Shown here in pieces: positions 35,964 through 44,941 of a DNA stretch of 64,000 nt. The translations under genes and the position numbers were made by a program. Source of the stretch: Planosporangium thailandense (GTDB taxonomy: Bacteria; Actinomycetota; Actinomycetes; Mycobacteriales; Micromonosporaceae); contig NZ_JAATVY010000002.1 of the NCBI RefSeq assembly GCF_011947195.1, forward strand, positions 62,001-126,000, read 5' to 3'. Numbering within the stretch: the stretch's first letter is position 1; each line of letters starts with the position of its first letter. The notes under the pieces were generated by a model. It searched no databases, was not told the DNA's origin, and saw only the letters and a program-made list of their open reading frames with translations.

Positions 35964-37820
35964 TTAGAAGGCCTCTTCAGGCAGGTCCATGAGGTCCAGC
36001 GTGGTGCCCTCGATGATCTTCCGGTCGCTGCTCAGCCGCGGCAGCACCTCACGCGCGAAGAACCGTGCCGTGGCGACCTTGCCCTCGTAGAAGGCCTTGT
36101 CGGACGCGGAGACGCCCTCGCGGGTCAGGGCGGCCAGGGCCACCGCGGCCTGGCGCTGCAGCAGCCAGCCGACGACGATGTCGCCGAGCGCCAGCAGCAG
36201 CCGCCGGCTGCTCAGGCCCACCTTGTACAGCTCGCGGGCCTCACCCGACTGGGCAGCGGTGAGCCAGGTCATCATCGTGCCGAGCATGCCCTGCACGTCC
36301 TCGAGCGCGGTGGCCAGCGCCGCCCGCTCCTCCTTGAGCTGGCCGTTGCCGGCGTCGGAGGAGACGAACTCCTGGATCTCGGACGCGACGGTCATCAGCG
36401 CCTTGCCCTGATCCTTCACGATCTTGCGGAACACCAGGTCGAGGCTCTGGATAGCGGTCGTACCCTCGTACAGGGTGTCGATCTTCGAGTCCCGCACGTA
36501 CTGCTCGATCGGGTAGTCCTGCAGGAAGCCGGAGCCACCGAAGGTCTGCAGCGACTCGTGTCCGAGCAGCTCGTAGGCGCGCTCGGAGCCGCAGCCCTTG
36601 ACCAGCGGCAGCAGCAGGTCGTTGATCCGCTCAGCGAACCGTACGCCCTTCTCGTCGCCGGCCTCCTCGGCGATCCGGGACTTGTCCTGCCAGGACGCGG
36701 TGTACATGACCAGCGCACGCAGGCCCTCGGCGTACGCCTTCTGGAGCGCGAGCGAGCGGCGGACGTCCGGGTGGTGCGTGGTCGTCACGCGCGGCGCCGT
36801 CTTCGAGTTGTTGATCAGGTCGGCGCCCTGCACCCGGTTCTTGGCGTACTCGAGGGCGTTGAGGTAGCCCGTCGACAGCGTCGCGATCGCCTTGGTGCCG
36901 ACCATCATCCGGGCGTTCTCGATGATCAGGAACATCTGGCGGATGCCGTCGTGCACGTCGCCGAGCAGCCAGCCCTTGGCCGGGGTGCCGTGCTCGCCGA
37001 AGGTCAGCTCGCAGGTGTTGGAGACCTTGATGCCCATCTTGTGCTCGACGTTGGTCACGAACGCGCCGTTGCGCTCGCCGAGCTCGCCGGTCTCGTCGTC
37101 GAAGTGGAACTTCGGCACGATGAACATCGACAGGCCCTTGGTACCGGGGCCGCCGGCGCCCTCCACACCGACCGGACGCGCCAGCACGTAGTGGATGATG
37201 TTGTCGCTCATATCGTGCTCGGCGCTGGTGATGAAGCGCTTGACACCCTCGATGTGCCACGAGCCGTCCGGCTGCGGGATGGCACGGGTGCGACCGGCGC
37301 CGACGTCCGAGCCGGCGTCCGGCTCGGTCAGCACCATCGTGGAGCCCCACTGCTTCTCGACGAAGAGCTTGGCCCACTCCCTCTGCCGCTCGTTGCCCTC
37401 GCGGTGCAGCACGTTCGCGAACGACGGCCCGGAGGCGTACATCCAGATCGGAGCGTTGGAACCAAGCACCATCTCGGCGAGCGCCCACCAGACGGTGCGG
37501 GGCGCAGGGGTTCCGCCGATCTCTGTGGGCAGGTCGAGGCGCCAGAACTCGGAGTCCATCCACGCCTTGAACGACTTCTTGAAGGACTCAGGCAGCGGCG
37601 CGGTGTGCGTCGCCGGGTCGAAGACGGGCGGGTTGCGGTCGGCGTCGGCGTAGCTGGCGCCGAGATCCTCGCGCGCGAGCCGGTCGACTTCCGCCAGGAT
37701 GCTGCGGGCCGTGTCGACGTCGACGTCTGCGTACGGTCCCGTGCCCAGCACCTTGTCGGCGCCGAAGACCTCGAAAAGGTTGAACTCGAGGTCCCGAAGG
37801 TTGCTCTTGTAGTGGCTCAT
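35964..37820 (-). CDS. Large acyl-CoA dehydrogenase (FadE-type)
   Basis: A 618-residue FAD-dependent dehydrogenase of the long actinobacterial FadE class (normal short forms are about 380). Motifs seen include [30 protein letters not shown], the substrate-loop [14 protein letters not shown] and the C-terminal [21 protein letters not shown] (split [16 protein letters not shown]) with the adjacent [14 protein letters not shown]. It catalyses the first step of fatty acyl-CoA beta-oxidation; chain length is unknown. The ATG at 37820 is preceded by a promoter with two palindromic operators and a CRP-like site. Confidence 0.94.
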   Translation of the reverse strand: MSHYKSNLRDLEFNLFEVFGADKVLGTGPYADVDVDTARSILAEVDRLAREDLGASYADADRNPPVFDPATHTAPLPESFKKSFKAWMDSEFWRLDLPTEIGGTPAPRTVWWALAEMVLGSNAPIWMYASGPSFANVLHREGNERQREWAKLFVEKQWGSTMVLTEPDAGSDVGAGRTRAIPQPDGSWHIEGVKRFITSAEHDMSDNIIHYVLARPVGVEGAGGPGTKGLSMFIVPKFHFDDETGELGERNGAFVTNVEHKMGIKVSNTCELTFGEHGTPAKGWLLGDVHDGIRQMFLIIENARMMVGTKAIATLSTGYLNALEYAKNRVQGADLINNSKTAPRVTTTHHPDVRRSLALQKAYAEGLRALVMYTASWQDKSRIAEEAGDEKGVRFAERINDLLLPLVKGCGSERAYELLGHESLQTFGGSGFLQDYPIEQYVRDSKIDTLYEGTTAIQSLDLVFRKIVKDQGKALMTVASEIQEFVSSDAGNGQLKEERAALATALEDVQGMLGTMMTWLTAAQSGEARELYKVGLSSRRLLLALGDIVVGWLLQRQAAVALAALTREGVSASDKAFYEGKVATARFFAREVLPRLSSDRKIIEGTTLDLMDLPEEAF

Positions 37821-37889
37821 CTCGCCTGGTCTCTCCCGTCTCGCAGCTGCGCGGCGGTCTCGGTCGTGACTGATTCGTTGCTGGAATAA

Positions 37890-37929
37890 GTTACCAGCGA
37901 GTAACTGCCACTATATTACTCGGCAGTAA
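37890..37929 (-). promoter_or_regulatory. fadE promoter with two TTAC-N6-GTAA operators
   Basis: GTTAC-N6-GTAAC (37890-37905) and TTACT-N4-AGTAA (37916-37929) have centres 25 bp apart. Between them the minus strand reads TATAGT (37915-37910), a good -10. Two copies of the same palindrome around a -10 strongly suggest repression by a TetR/FadR-type acyl-CoA sensor. Confidence 0.78.
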
Positions 37930-37951
37930 GGTGAGGCAGGACGACGCCTCG

Positions 37952-37967
37952 AGTGACCACGATCACA
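37952..37967. promoter_or_regulatory. CRP-like site upstream of fadE
   Basis: AGTGACCACGATCACA fits the TGTGA-N6-TCACA pattern with one mismatch. Its centre is about 56 bp upstream of the start point predicted from TATAGT, a normal place for CRP activation. Confidence 0.6.
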
Positions 37968-38166
37968 GGATTTGATCGTCCGCGACCTGGGCAATAGCAG
38001 AGCGCGGCGCGCGACATGCGGCTTTCGTTCGGATGGGAACCATTTCGTACGGAACGCAAGTCGACACGCCGTTACGCACATCACTCGGTTCACGGGTGGC
38101 TCGTTGACCTGGTGACACCGGGAGCAGGGATCGCGGGTGGCCAACGCCCGCACAGAGGAGATCGTC

Positions 38167-38301
38167 ATGCTCGTCAAGTGGATGGACACCCTCGCGCCGA
38201 AGACGCTTCGCCCCTACATCTACACCGGACGCCACCGCGCGCCACGCCTCGCACGTCCCGCCCAGATCTACGCGGGGCCGGGTGACCTGCTCGTCAGGTG
38301 A
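38167..38301 (+). CDS. Small basic protein, 44 residues
   Basis: It starts MLVKWMDTLAPKTLRPYIYTG and continues with a His/Arg/Pro-rich tail ending GDLLVR. AGAGGAG lies seven bases before the ATG, a stronger ribosome site than most genes in the window. No family is recognised and no membrane segment is seen. Its stop codon lies inside the first unit of a 23-bp tandem repeat, so copy-number change there would not alter the protein. Confidence 0.62.
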   Translation: MLVKWMDTLAPKTLRPYIYTGRHRAPRLARPAQIYAGPGDLLVR

Positions 38302-38396
38302 GCGCCGGCATCACCGTCAGGTGACCGCCGGCATCATCCTCGGGTGAGCGCCGGCAACATCCTCGGGTAAGCGCCCGCCATCAGGTGAGCGCCGGC
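38294..38396. repeat. 23-bp tandem repeats spanning two convergent stop codons
   Basis: Units starting at 38294, 38317 and 38340 are 23 bp (TCAGGTGAGCGCCGGCATC and variants); 38363 begins an 18-bp shortened unit and 38381 a partial fifth. The first holds the TGA of the plus-strand small gene, and the last holds the TGA of the minus-strand phosphatase. Confidence 0.9.
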
Positions 38397-39538
38397 GAGC
38401 TCGCGCCGCCGATCTCCCACCGGGGTACCGGATCGGTTGCGCCGTGCGCGCCCGCGTACTCCATCAGCACCAGCGCGATGTCGTCATCGAGCTGACCGCG
38501 CACCCACTCGACCAGCGCGCTCTCCAACGACGCCAGCCCGTCGGCGACCGTGCCGTGCCCCAGCAGGCGCCACGCCCGCTCGGCCGTCGGGAAGAACTCG
38601 CCGTCCCGCCGGGCTTCGGCGAGACCGTCGGTGTAGAAAAGCAGCCGGTCGCCGGGCTCCAGCCGTTCGACCCGCGGCCGGACGACCGGCATGAACCCGA
38701 GCGGCGGCGCGGACGCCGGTGGCGTCAGCTCGATCACCTCGCCGCGGCGTAACAGCAGCGGCGGCGGATGCCCACAGTTGACGATGGTCAGCGTGCCGCC
38801 GCGCTCCTCGACCAGCGCCGCGGTCACGAAGTCCTCGTCGCCGACGCTGCGGGCCACCGCCCGATCGAGATCCGCCACGATCGCGCGCAGGTCGGCCCGC
38901 TCGTACACGACGTGCCGGTACGACCCGAGGACGATGCTGGCCAGGCGGACCGCGTCCAGCCCCTTACCGCGCACGTCGCCGATGATCATTCGCATCCCGT
39001 ACGGCGTGTCCAGCGCCTCGTACAGGTCTCCGCCGATGTCCGCGGCGGCGCTGGCGGAGATGTAGCGCGCCGCGATCGACAGCTGGCCCAGCTGTGGACC
39101 GAGGGGCCGCAGCACGGCGCCCTGCGCCGCCGACGCCAGCTTCGACAGCTCGATGAAACGCTCGGCCTGCCGCTGCCGGTAGGCGCCGACGACCGCGGCC
39201 ACGCCCGTACCGAGGACGACGAAGGCGATGCTCACGAAGCAGGCCAGCAGCCGCCCGGGGTTCGACGCGTTCGGGATGCAGAAGAGCGCGCCGACCGTGG
39301 TGGCGATGACACCGACCCCTAGCACCTGCCGCCAGGAGGCGAGCGCGGCTGCGAGGAGCGGCGCGGCGGTCAGTACGCCGATGTAGCGGCCGTTCGCCCC
39401 GTCCACCACCTCCGTGAGCGCGGCCAACGTGATCAGCACGAAGGCCGCGCCGAGCCCGGCGCGGCTTTCGGAGATCATTTCGCGGCTCGTCGGGCGGCGG
39501 CCCGGCACGCGCGGCTTTCTCGCCACGGCCATCAGCAT
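38381..39538 (-). CDS. Membrane-anchored SpoIIE-type PP2C phosphatase
   Basis: A 385-residue protein: about four hydrophobic segments in residues 25-120, then a SpoIIE phosphatase domain (about 150-370) with IGGDLYEA, GDVRGKGLDA and the late acidic pair in LDDDIALVLMEY. It is a likely regulator in sigma-factor partner switching or another serine phosphatase signal; the input is unknown. The start could be ATG 39538 or ATG 39532. The last seven codons (SSPALT plus stop) are written by a unit of the adjoining 23-bp repeat. Confidence 0.88.
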   Translation of the reverse strand: MLMAVARKPRVPGRRPTSREMISESRAGLGAAFVLITLAALTEVVDGANGRYIGVLTAAPLLAAALASWRQVLGVGVIATTVGALFCIPNASNPGRLLACFVSIAFVVLGTGVAAVVGAYRQRQAERFIELSKLASAAQGAVLRPLGPQLGQLSIAARYISASAAADIGGDLYEALDTPYGMRMIIGDVRGKGLDAVRLASIVLGSYRHVVYERADLRAIVADLDRAVARSVGDEDFVTAALVEERGGTLTIVNCGHPPPLLLRRGEVIELTPPASAPPLGFMPVVRPRVERLEPGDRLLFYTDGLAEARRDGEFFPTAERAWRLLGHGTVADGLASLESALVEWVRGQLDDDIALVLMEYAGAHGATDPVPRWEIGGASSPALT

Positions 39539-39616
39539 GCCATCCGCGCGCCGACCGACCGATCACACGTTCGGCCGGAGTACCGGTCGGTGGTGCGATG
39601 AGTAGTAACCGGACGA

Positions 39617-40303
39617 TCAGCCCTGCAGCACCTCAAACTTCACGGTCGCCACTCCGGCACTCGTGCTCGAGATGGTGTTGAACGCGGCGGGCGTGAGGTC
39701 CAGGCACCGGTTGGCCACGAACGGGCCGCGATCGTTGATGCGGACCACGACGGACTTGCCGTTGTTGACGTTCGTCACCCGTACCCGCGTGTTGAACGGC
39801 AGGGTCTTGTGCGCGGCCGTGAAGGCGCTGGTGTGGAAGGTCTCGCCGTTCGCGGTGCGGCTGCCCTCGTCGGTGTAGAACGACGCCTGGCAGGTGCCGC
39901 TGCTGACCACCGTGCCCCCGCCCGACGGTGGGGTGGGCTTCGGTCCGGCGGTCTTCGCCGGAGCCGTCTTCGACGGTGTCGTCGGCGGCGGGGGCGGAGG
40001 CGGCGTCGAGGGCGACGGGCTGACCGGCACGGGCGACGGCGAAAGCGCATCAGCGGAAGCCGAGGCCTCCGGTGACGGCGTGGCGCGCTGCTCGCTCCGG
40101 TCGGCGCGCTGCTGGGTACGGTCAGCCGCCGCGGCCGCCGCCGCGGAGGCGTCGTCGGCGCGACCGCCGTGCGCGGAGGGGCTCAAGCTCAGCGCTGCGA
40201 TTGTGGTGCCCGTGAGCACCGCGGCGACGGCGGTGCCGGCGAGGAGAGGAAGAGACTTTCGGGACGGTCGCGACGTACGCACGTGGGCGTGCTTCCCGGC
40301 CAA
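39617..40303 (-). CDS. RlpA-like double-psi beta-barrel protein
   Basis: A 228-residue exported protein: a basic head and hydrophobic segment (about residues 19-40), an Ala/Ser/Pro-rich wall-spanning linker with a PPPPPPP run, and a C-terminal double-psi barrel (about 138-228) with CQASFYTDEGSRTANGE and the catalytic-type RINDRGPF. RlpA domains act on or bind denuded peptidoglycan glycan. The TTG at 40303 has GGAAGG upstream and best preserves the basic head; a GTG at 40282 is an alternative. Confidence 0.85.
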   Translation of the reverse strand: MAGKHAHVRTSRPSRKSLPLLAGTAVAAVLTGTTIAALSLSPSAHGGRADDASAAAAAAADRTQQRADRSEQRATPSPEASASADALSPSPVPVSPSPSTPPPPPPPTTPSKTAPAKTAGPKPTPPSGGGTVVSSGTCQASFYTDEGSRTANGETFHTSAFTAAHKTLPFNTRVRVTNVNNGKSVVVRINDRGPFVANRCLDLTPAAFNTISSTSAGVATVKFEVLQG

Positions 40304-40339
40304 AGTCCTACCTTCCGTTTGACGACAGGGCCCAGCGAC

Positions 40340-40368
40340 CGTATCCAGTCCCTGCCGTGAGGTGTCAA
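40340..40368 (-). promoter_or_regulatory. Promoter of the rlpA-like gene
   Basis: On the minus strand TTGACA (40368-40363) is followed after about 17-18 bases by GATACGG (near 40345-40339). The predicted start lies about 30-35 bases before the TTG codon, leaving no room for a riboswitch. Confidence 0.6.
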
Positions 40369-40486
40369 TTCTTCGGCCGGTTTCCGGGCGGTTTGTTCTC
40401 TAATGTCAGCCCGAACAGAGGACTCCGAGGGCGACGGTTCGCACCCCTTACGCCACCGTGGACGGTCGGCTGCGGAACCCGTCGGA

Positions 40487-41344
40487 TCAGCCGACCGTGA
40501 ACTCGCCGCGGGGGTGCGCGGGGGCACACAGTGACGGGTCGACGAGTACGAGGTCCCCGGCCCGGGCGAGCGCCAGGGCCTCCGGATCGAGACGGGCGAC
40601 CGCCAGACCTGGATCGGCTGTGCCGGCGTCGGCGAGGATCGTCCCGTCCGGGTTCCAGACGGCGCTGCCGCCGCAGCCGTGGTACTGCCCACTGGGCCCC
40701 GTGTGGTCGGCCATGACGACGTAGCTGGCGTTGTCGAGGGCCCGCGCCGGACAGATGGTGGCGATCCGGTGCGCCCCCCGATCCCGGTTGAACAGGGCGC
40801 CGATCAGATACCCGTGGCAGCCGTCGAGAGCGGCGGCCCGGGCGTGCTCCGGAAAGCTCGAGTCCCAGCAGATCGCGAGCCCGAAGCGCCACCCGTCGAT
40901 GGTCACCGTGCACCCGCCCGCGCCCGGCTCGAACCCGACGGCCCGCTCCGTGGGGTCGATGTGCTGCTTGTCGTACTGTGCGGCGAAACGGCCGGCGCGG
41001 TCCAGGACGAGGGCGGAGATGCGCGGCCTGCCGGACCCGGGGTCGAGAGTCGGTGCGCTCACGACCACCGCGGTGCCGGTCCCGGCACAGGCCGCGGCCA
41101 GTGGGTCCAACCGGGCGTCCGCCGGACCCAGCGTGTACGTCCGTGGCTCGGCCACGATCGCCGGCAACTCGTAGCCGGTGAGGAAGAGCTCCGGCAGGAC
41201 CAGCAGCGCGGCTCCCCGGTCGGCCGCCCGGCGGACCAGATCGGCCGCGACGGCGACGTTGGCGCGGATGTCCAGCGCGGCGCAGGTCGCCTGCCCCGCC
41301 GCGACGGTGAGCGGGGCGCCGGGAGCGGCGCGGAGATCATCCAT
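40487..41344 (-). CDS. Carbon-nitrogen hydrolase (nitrilase superfamily)
   Basis: A 285-residue amidase-type enzyme with the Glu-Lys-Cys triad: VLPELFLTGYE, YDKQHIDP and ICWDSSFPE. Such enzymes cleave amide or nitrile C-N bonds; the substrate cannot be told. The genomic neighbours give no clue. The ATG at 41344 is followed by the family's first strand (LTVAAGQATC). TAGCGT lies eight bases upstream as a possible -10. Confidence 0.9.
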   Translation of the reverse strand: MDDLRAAPGAPLTVAAGQATCAALDIRANVAVAADLVRRAADRGAALLVLPELFLTGYELPAIVAEPRTYTLGPADARLDPLAAACAGTGTAVVVSAPTLDPGSGRPRISALVLDRAGRFAAQYDKQHIDPTERAVGFEPGAGGCTVTIDGWRFGLAICWDSSFPEHARAAALDGCHGYLIGALFNRDRGAHRIATICPARALDNASYVVMADHTGPSGQYHGCGGSAVWNPDGTILADAGTADPGLAVARLDPEALALARAGDLVLVDPSLCAPAHPRGEFTVG

Positions 41345-41468
41345 GGTGGGCCACGCTACCGGCGCCGCGCCTTCCGAGGTGGCCGGGCGCCGGAGCCGCG
41401 CGTTCCGAGGTGGCCACGCTACCGGCGCTGCCGACTCGTCCTGCGCCGTCGACTGGCATGGTGATGCC

Positions 41469-41804
41469 GTGCTGATCTACAAGATTCTGCTGCCCTCCGA
41501 GTGGTCGGAGTTCGAGGCCGCCGGGCGCTTCGACGGCTCGCCGTTCGACCGGAGCTCCGGGTTCATCCACTGCTCGTCGCGCGAGCAGGTCGGCGCCACG
41601 GCCCTGCGGGTGTTCGGGGAGGAGCCGGCCCTCGTCGTCGTGTCCCTCGACGCCGGGGTGCTCGACGAATGGCTCCGTTGGGAGCCTGCCCCCAACGGGG
41701 GCCTGTTCCCGCACGTGTACGCGTCCCTGCCGCTCAGCGCCGTGGTGGCGGTACACCACATCGCCGGTGCATCGCAGGTGGACTCAGTCCTGCCCGGTGA
41801 GTGA
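41469..41804 (+). CDS. DUF952 family protein
   Basis: A 111-residue protein starting at GTG (VLIYKILLPSEW). Conserved patterns are GFIHCSSREQVGATA, LRWEPAPNGGLFPHVYASLPL and VVAVHHI, as in DUF952, which resembles glutathione S-transferase-linked small enzymes of unknown reaction. The frame is open further upstream, but that part overlaps the nitrilase gene antisense and lacks family similarity. Confidence 0.85.
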   Translation: MLIYKILLPSEWSEFEAAGRFDGSPFDRSSGFIHCSSREQVGATALRVFGEEPALVVVSLDAGVLDEWLRWEPAPNGGLFPHVYASLPLSAVVAVHHIAGASQVDSVLPGE

Positions 41805-41853
41805 CCCGCTTCGGGCGTCCGATTCTGTCGCCGGTGGCCGGTAGCCTTCCGGC

Positions 41854-42285
41854 ATGCGCGTATCGAAGTCCGTGGTGACGATCGACGCACCGAGAGAGAC
41901 AGTCTGGACGGTGCTCACCGAGCCGCGGTACGTCAAGCAGTGGCAGTACGGGAGCGATCTGCAGACGGACTGGTCGGTGGGGTCACCGATCCGCTTCACC
42001 ACCGAGTGGGAGGGGAACACCTTCGAGCAGCGGGGCCAGGTGCTCGCCGTGGACGCGCCTCGTGAGCTCCGCTACTCGCTGTTCGCGCCGCGTCCCGGCC
42101 TGAAAGACAGGCCGGAAAACCGCTTCACGATGGTCTACTCGCTCACTGAGGACGCTGGCCGGACGCGCGTGACTTTCACGCAGGAGGATCCCCGTCCCGG
42201 TGCCGGCGGTGAGCAGGATGCGGAGGAAGGCGAGAACCCTGTCCTGGCGGCGCTCAAGAGCCTGTGCGAGTCGCTCGTGGCCTGA
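41854..42285 (+). CDS. SRPBCC/AHSA1-domain protein
   Basis: A 143-residue single START-like fold: MRVSKSVVTIDAPRETVWTVLTEPRYVKQW, seen as IDAPRETVW and EPRYVKQW, followed by a grip of strands and the C-terminal helix LAALKSLCESL. It probably binds a hydrophobic ligand; function unknown. TAGCCT (41842-41847) lies exactly six bases before the ATG, suggesting leaderless transcription. Confidence 0.85.
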   Translation: MRVSKSVVTIDAPRETVWTVLTEPRYVKQWQYGSDLQTDWSVGSPIRFTTEWEGNTFEQRGQVLAVDAPRELRYSLFAPRPGLKDRPENRFTMVYSLTEDAGRTRVTFTQEDPRPGAGGEQDAEEGENPVLAALKSLCESLVA

Positions 42286-42302
42286 GCCATCCAGCGCGTG
42301 AG

Positions 42303-42352
42303 GGGCGGCCGGGGAGCCACCGGTCGGAATACCGGCGGATCCCCGGCCGCCC
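42303..42352. terminator. Bidirectional hairpin between convergent genes
   Basis: GGGCGGCCGGGGA pairs with TCCCCGGCCGCCC, with an inner ACCGGT/ACCGGC arm, between the SRPBCC and beta-helix stops. Confidence 0.75.
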
Positions 42353-42367
42353 GCTGCTGCGCCGACG

Positions 42368-44941
42368 TCAGCCGATCGCCTGAGTCCGGTTGCCCCAGTA
42401 CGGCCCGTCCCAGCTGAGCACCGGTGCGGAGTAGCCGTTCGCGGCGTCGGGGTTCAAGGTGTACAGCTGGGCGTCGGTGCTCCAGCTGTCGTCCCGGAAC
42501 AGCACGATGCCGTCTCTACCCGCGCCTGTGAAGCTGCCGGCGACCATGAACTTGTCGTTCTGGGAGGCCGAATTGGCCCAGTCGCCGGCCCACAGCTGTG
42601 TCGGCGCGGTGAAGCTACCGTCGCCGCTGCGGCTGGCCACCAGGTTGAACACTCCGATGTTCCAGCGGGTGTAGGTGTAGAAAAGGGCGATGTCGCTCTT
42701 GGTGTCGCTGGTGTAATTACCGGCCGCCATCGCGACGGTGCCGCCGCCCCAGCGCGGGGCGTTCCAGCGGAGGACGGGTGCGGACAGGCCGCCACCGCCG
42801 CTGGCCGGCAGGGTGAACACCGCGACGTGGCCGCCGCCGTAGTCGTAGAACAGGGCGATGTCGGCCTTGCCGTCACCGTTGAAGTCCCCGGCGGTCATGA
42901 GCTTCGTGCCGCCGCCCCAGTACTGCCCGTTCCAGCGCAGGGTCGGCGCGGAGAAGCCGCCACCGCCGCTGGCCGGCAGGGTGAACACCGCGACGTGGCC
43001 GCCGCCGTAGTCGTAGAACAGGGCGATGTCGGCCTTGCCGTCACCGTTGAAGTCCCCGGCGGTCATGAGCTTCGTGCCGCCGCCCCAGTACTGCCCGTTC
43101 CAGCGCAGGGTCGGCGCGGAGAAGCCGCCACCGCCGCTGGCCGGCAGGGTGAACACCGCGACGTGGCCGCCGCCGTAGTCGTAGAACAGGGCGATGTCGG
43201 CCTTGCCGTCACCGTTGAAGTCGCCCACCGTCATGAACCTGGTGCCGGTACCCCAGTTCGGGCCGCTCCAGCGTAATACCGGGGCGTCGAAGTTGCCGCA
43301 GCCGTGGTTGCTCATCGTGAACAGACCGACGTGGCCGCCGCCGTAGTCGTAGAACATCGCGACGTCATCGCGGCCGTCGCCGTTGAAGTCCGCCGTGAGC
43401 CGCTGCGCACCTGAGCCGGGGACGACCGGGCCGCCGACGCAACCGCTCCAGGACGCGGCGCTGGTCAGCGATGTGCTGTCGGTGACGCTGACGGTCACGT
43501 TGGAGACGCCCAACTGGGCGTACTGGTGGGTCACCGTCGGCGTCGATTGCCTGACCGGGGCGCTGCCGTCGCCGAAATCAAACGTGTACGAGGCGATCGG
43601 CGCCCATCCTGGGACGGAGCCGGACGCGTCGGCGGTGATGGAGCCGGCGGTCCGATTGAACGTGACGGCCAGTTTCGCCGTCGGCGCGCGGACATCCTCC
43701 CAGGAGCCTCGGTCGGCGTAGGCGACCGGACCGGTGCCGGTGTTGTTCACACTCGGGTTGTCCTGGCGGCCGTTGCCCATCCGGTCTGTGCTCTGGTATC
43801 CGGGCGCGGCCGAGTTGGCCGAATCGTCGTTGGCGCTCGCCTCATTCGTGTCGAGGTCGTGGTCGGCCTGCTTGGAGGCTGCCCGGAAGTCCGTCAGGCT
43901 TTTCGGGGCGCCGTTCCATCCGTACGGGGCCGCGCCTGGCCTCGTCTGGTAGACGGTGTTGTAGTCGACCACCGTGTCGTTGACCGCCGCGTCGTAGATC
44001 CCGATGTCCACCGAGTCCGCAGGCGCCTTGCACGTGGTGGAAGGGGACGGGTTGTTCTTACTGATGTTGTTCTGCACCGAAACCCCGGACGACGCACCCG
44101 CCACCCGGATCCCCGTCCCGCAGTTGCCCTCCACGGTGTTGTTGGTGATCGCGGTACCGGTGGCGCCGTTGTTGACGATTCCATCGCCCGCGTCACCCAC
44201 GATGTTGTTGGCGATCACGTTGTTGGCGGCCCCCGGTTCGACCATGATCCCGGCGCCGGTGCCACCGCTGGCGGTGTTGTCGATGACCGTGTTGCCGGAG
44301 CCGGCAATGTCGATGGGGCTCTTGCGCTCCAAACGCGAAACCGAGAACTTTCCGGATTTGACGAGTACGCCGGTCGTCGCGGCATCGATGGCCAGCCCGG
44401 GAGCCACGGTCCCGTTGGCTCCATCGTGTGTCAGTGATGAGTCCGTGACGGCTGTCAGCTGGACACCCACGACCGGGCCGGTGACGGCGCTCACCGCCTC
44501 GTACTGGAGCGTTATCCGGGTCGAATGGCTGACCCCGATGCCGGGGCTCTGGCTGGCGGTCACCCCGATATTGGCGATTGACACGTCGCGCTGACCGTCG
44601 ATGGTGAACCCGCCGTTCAGGTGCGCAGACGTCACATTTATCAGGCCTTGCAGCGTGATCGGATGGCCGGGCGTACCCGACTTCGTGATCGCCACGTGCT
44701 CGGAGTACGTACCGATGACGTTGATCGTCTGTCCAGGAAGGACCGCCGCGACCGCGGCCGAGATCGTGCAGAACGGCTGATCCCAGGTGCCGGTGCCACT
44801 GTCCGAACAGTTGTACCCGCTGCCGTTGTTGACATAGAGCGGGGTCGACGCGTCTGCGGCGGCCGGCCCGGCACCGGCGACCAGGGCCCCGCTCGCGGTC
44901 AGCGCGGCGCCAACGAGGCCGGCAATGAGACGATTGCGCAC
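42368..44941 (-). CDS. Secreted beta-helix, PKD-like and FG-GAP-repeat protein
   Basis: An 857-residue exported protein. A signal peptide (RNRLIAGLVGAALTASGALV, cleavage near AAADA) is followed by a right-handed beta-helix (about residues 45-340, NNVIANNIVGDAGDG-type turns). A PKD-like domain (about 425-495, SYTFDFGDGSAPV) comes next, then six to seven FG-GAP/VCBS-like units (about 510-857) of the form GDFNGDGKADIALFYDYGGGHV. No catalytic residues can be named; polysaccharide binding or cleavage is possible. The GTG at 44941 is five bases after AAGGAG; the GTG at 44947 overlaps that site. The same end module occurs in the divergent subtilisin. Confidence 0.85.
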   Translation of the reverse strand: MRNRLIAGLVGAALTASGALVAGAGPAAADASTPLYVNNGSGYNCSDSGTGTWDQPFCTISAAVAAVLPGQTINVIGTYSEHVAITKSGTPGHPITLQGLINVTSAHLNGGFTIDGQRDVSIANIGVTASQSPGIGVSHSTRITLQYEAVSAVTGPVVGVQLTAVTDSSLTHDGANGTVAPGLAIDAATTGVLVKSGKFSVSRLERKSPIDIAGSGNTVIDNTASGGTGAGIMVEPGAANNVIANNIVGDAGDGIVNNGATGTAITNNTVEGNCGTGIRVAGASSGVSVQNNISKNNPSPSTTCKAPADSVDIGIYDAAVNDTVVDYNTVYQTRPGAAPYGWNGAPKSLTDFRAASKQADHDLDTNEASANDDSANSAAPGYQSTDRMGNGRQDNPSVNNTGTGPVAYADRGSWEDVRAPTAKLAVTFNRTAGSITADASGSVPGWAPIASYTFDFGDGSAPVRQSTPTVTHQYAQLGVSNVTVSVTDSTSLTSAASWSGCVGGPVVPGSGAQRLTADFNGDGRDDVAMFYDYGGGHVGLFTMSNHGCGNFDAPVLRWSGPNWGTGTRFMTVGDFNGDGKADIALFYDYGGGHVAVFTLPASGGGGFSAPTLRWNGQYWGGGTKLMTAGDFNGDGKADIALFYDYGGGHVAVFTLPASGGGGFSAPTLRWNGQYWGGGTKLMTAGDFNGDGKADIALFYDYGGGHVAVFTLPASGGGGLSAPVLRWNAPRWGGGTVAMAAGNYTSDTKSDIALFYTYTRWNIGVFNLVASRSGDGSFTAPTQLWAGDWANSASQNDKFMVAGSFTGAGRDGIVLFRDDSWSTDAQLYTLNPDAANGYSAPVLSWDGPYWGNRTQAIG
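42788..43234 (-). repeat. Perfect 168-bp tandem duplications in the FG-GAP region
   Basis: The stretch 42788-42955 is repeated without any difference I can find at 42956-43123. A third copy from 43124 stays identical for about 105 bases before diverging near 43228. Each unit encodes 56 residues. Confidence 0.9.

Larger units (their letters stand above)
37821..38166. other. 346-bp region between fadE and a small plus-strand gene
   Basis: The left half holds the fadE operators, -10 and CRP-like site. The right half is the upstream region of the 44-residue gene, with TTGACC at 38106-38111 as a possible -35 and GAGGAG before the start. Short minus-strand open frames here lack ribosome sites and cross the operators; they are not taken as genes. 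Confidence 0.6.

Noticed and set aside
38294-38396. 23-bp direct repeats as a possible CRISPR
   Set aside because: Units are contiguous without spacers, and no cas gene is present.
40304-40486. A possible c-di-AMP riboswitch before the rlpA-like gene (GGTAGGA near the start)
   Set aside because: The GGGGTGAA core is missing, and a TTGACA/GATAC promoter leaves a leader of only about 35 bases.
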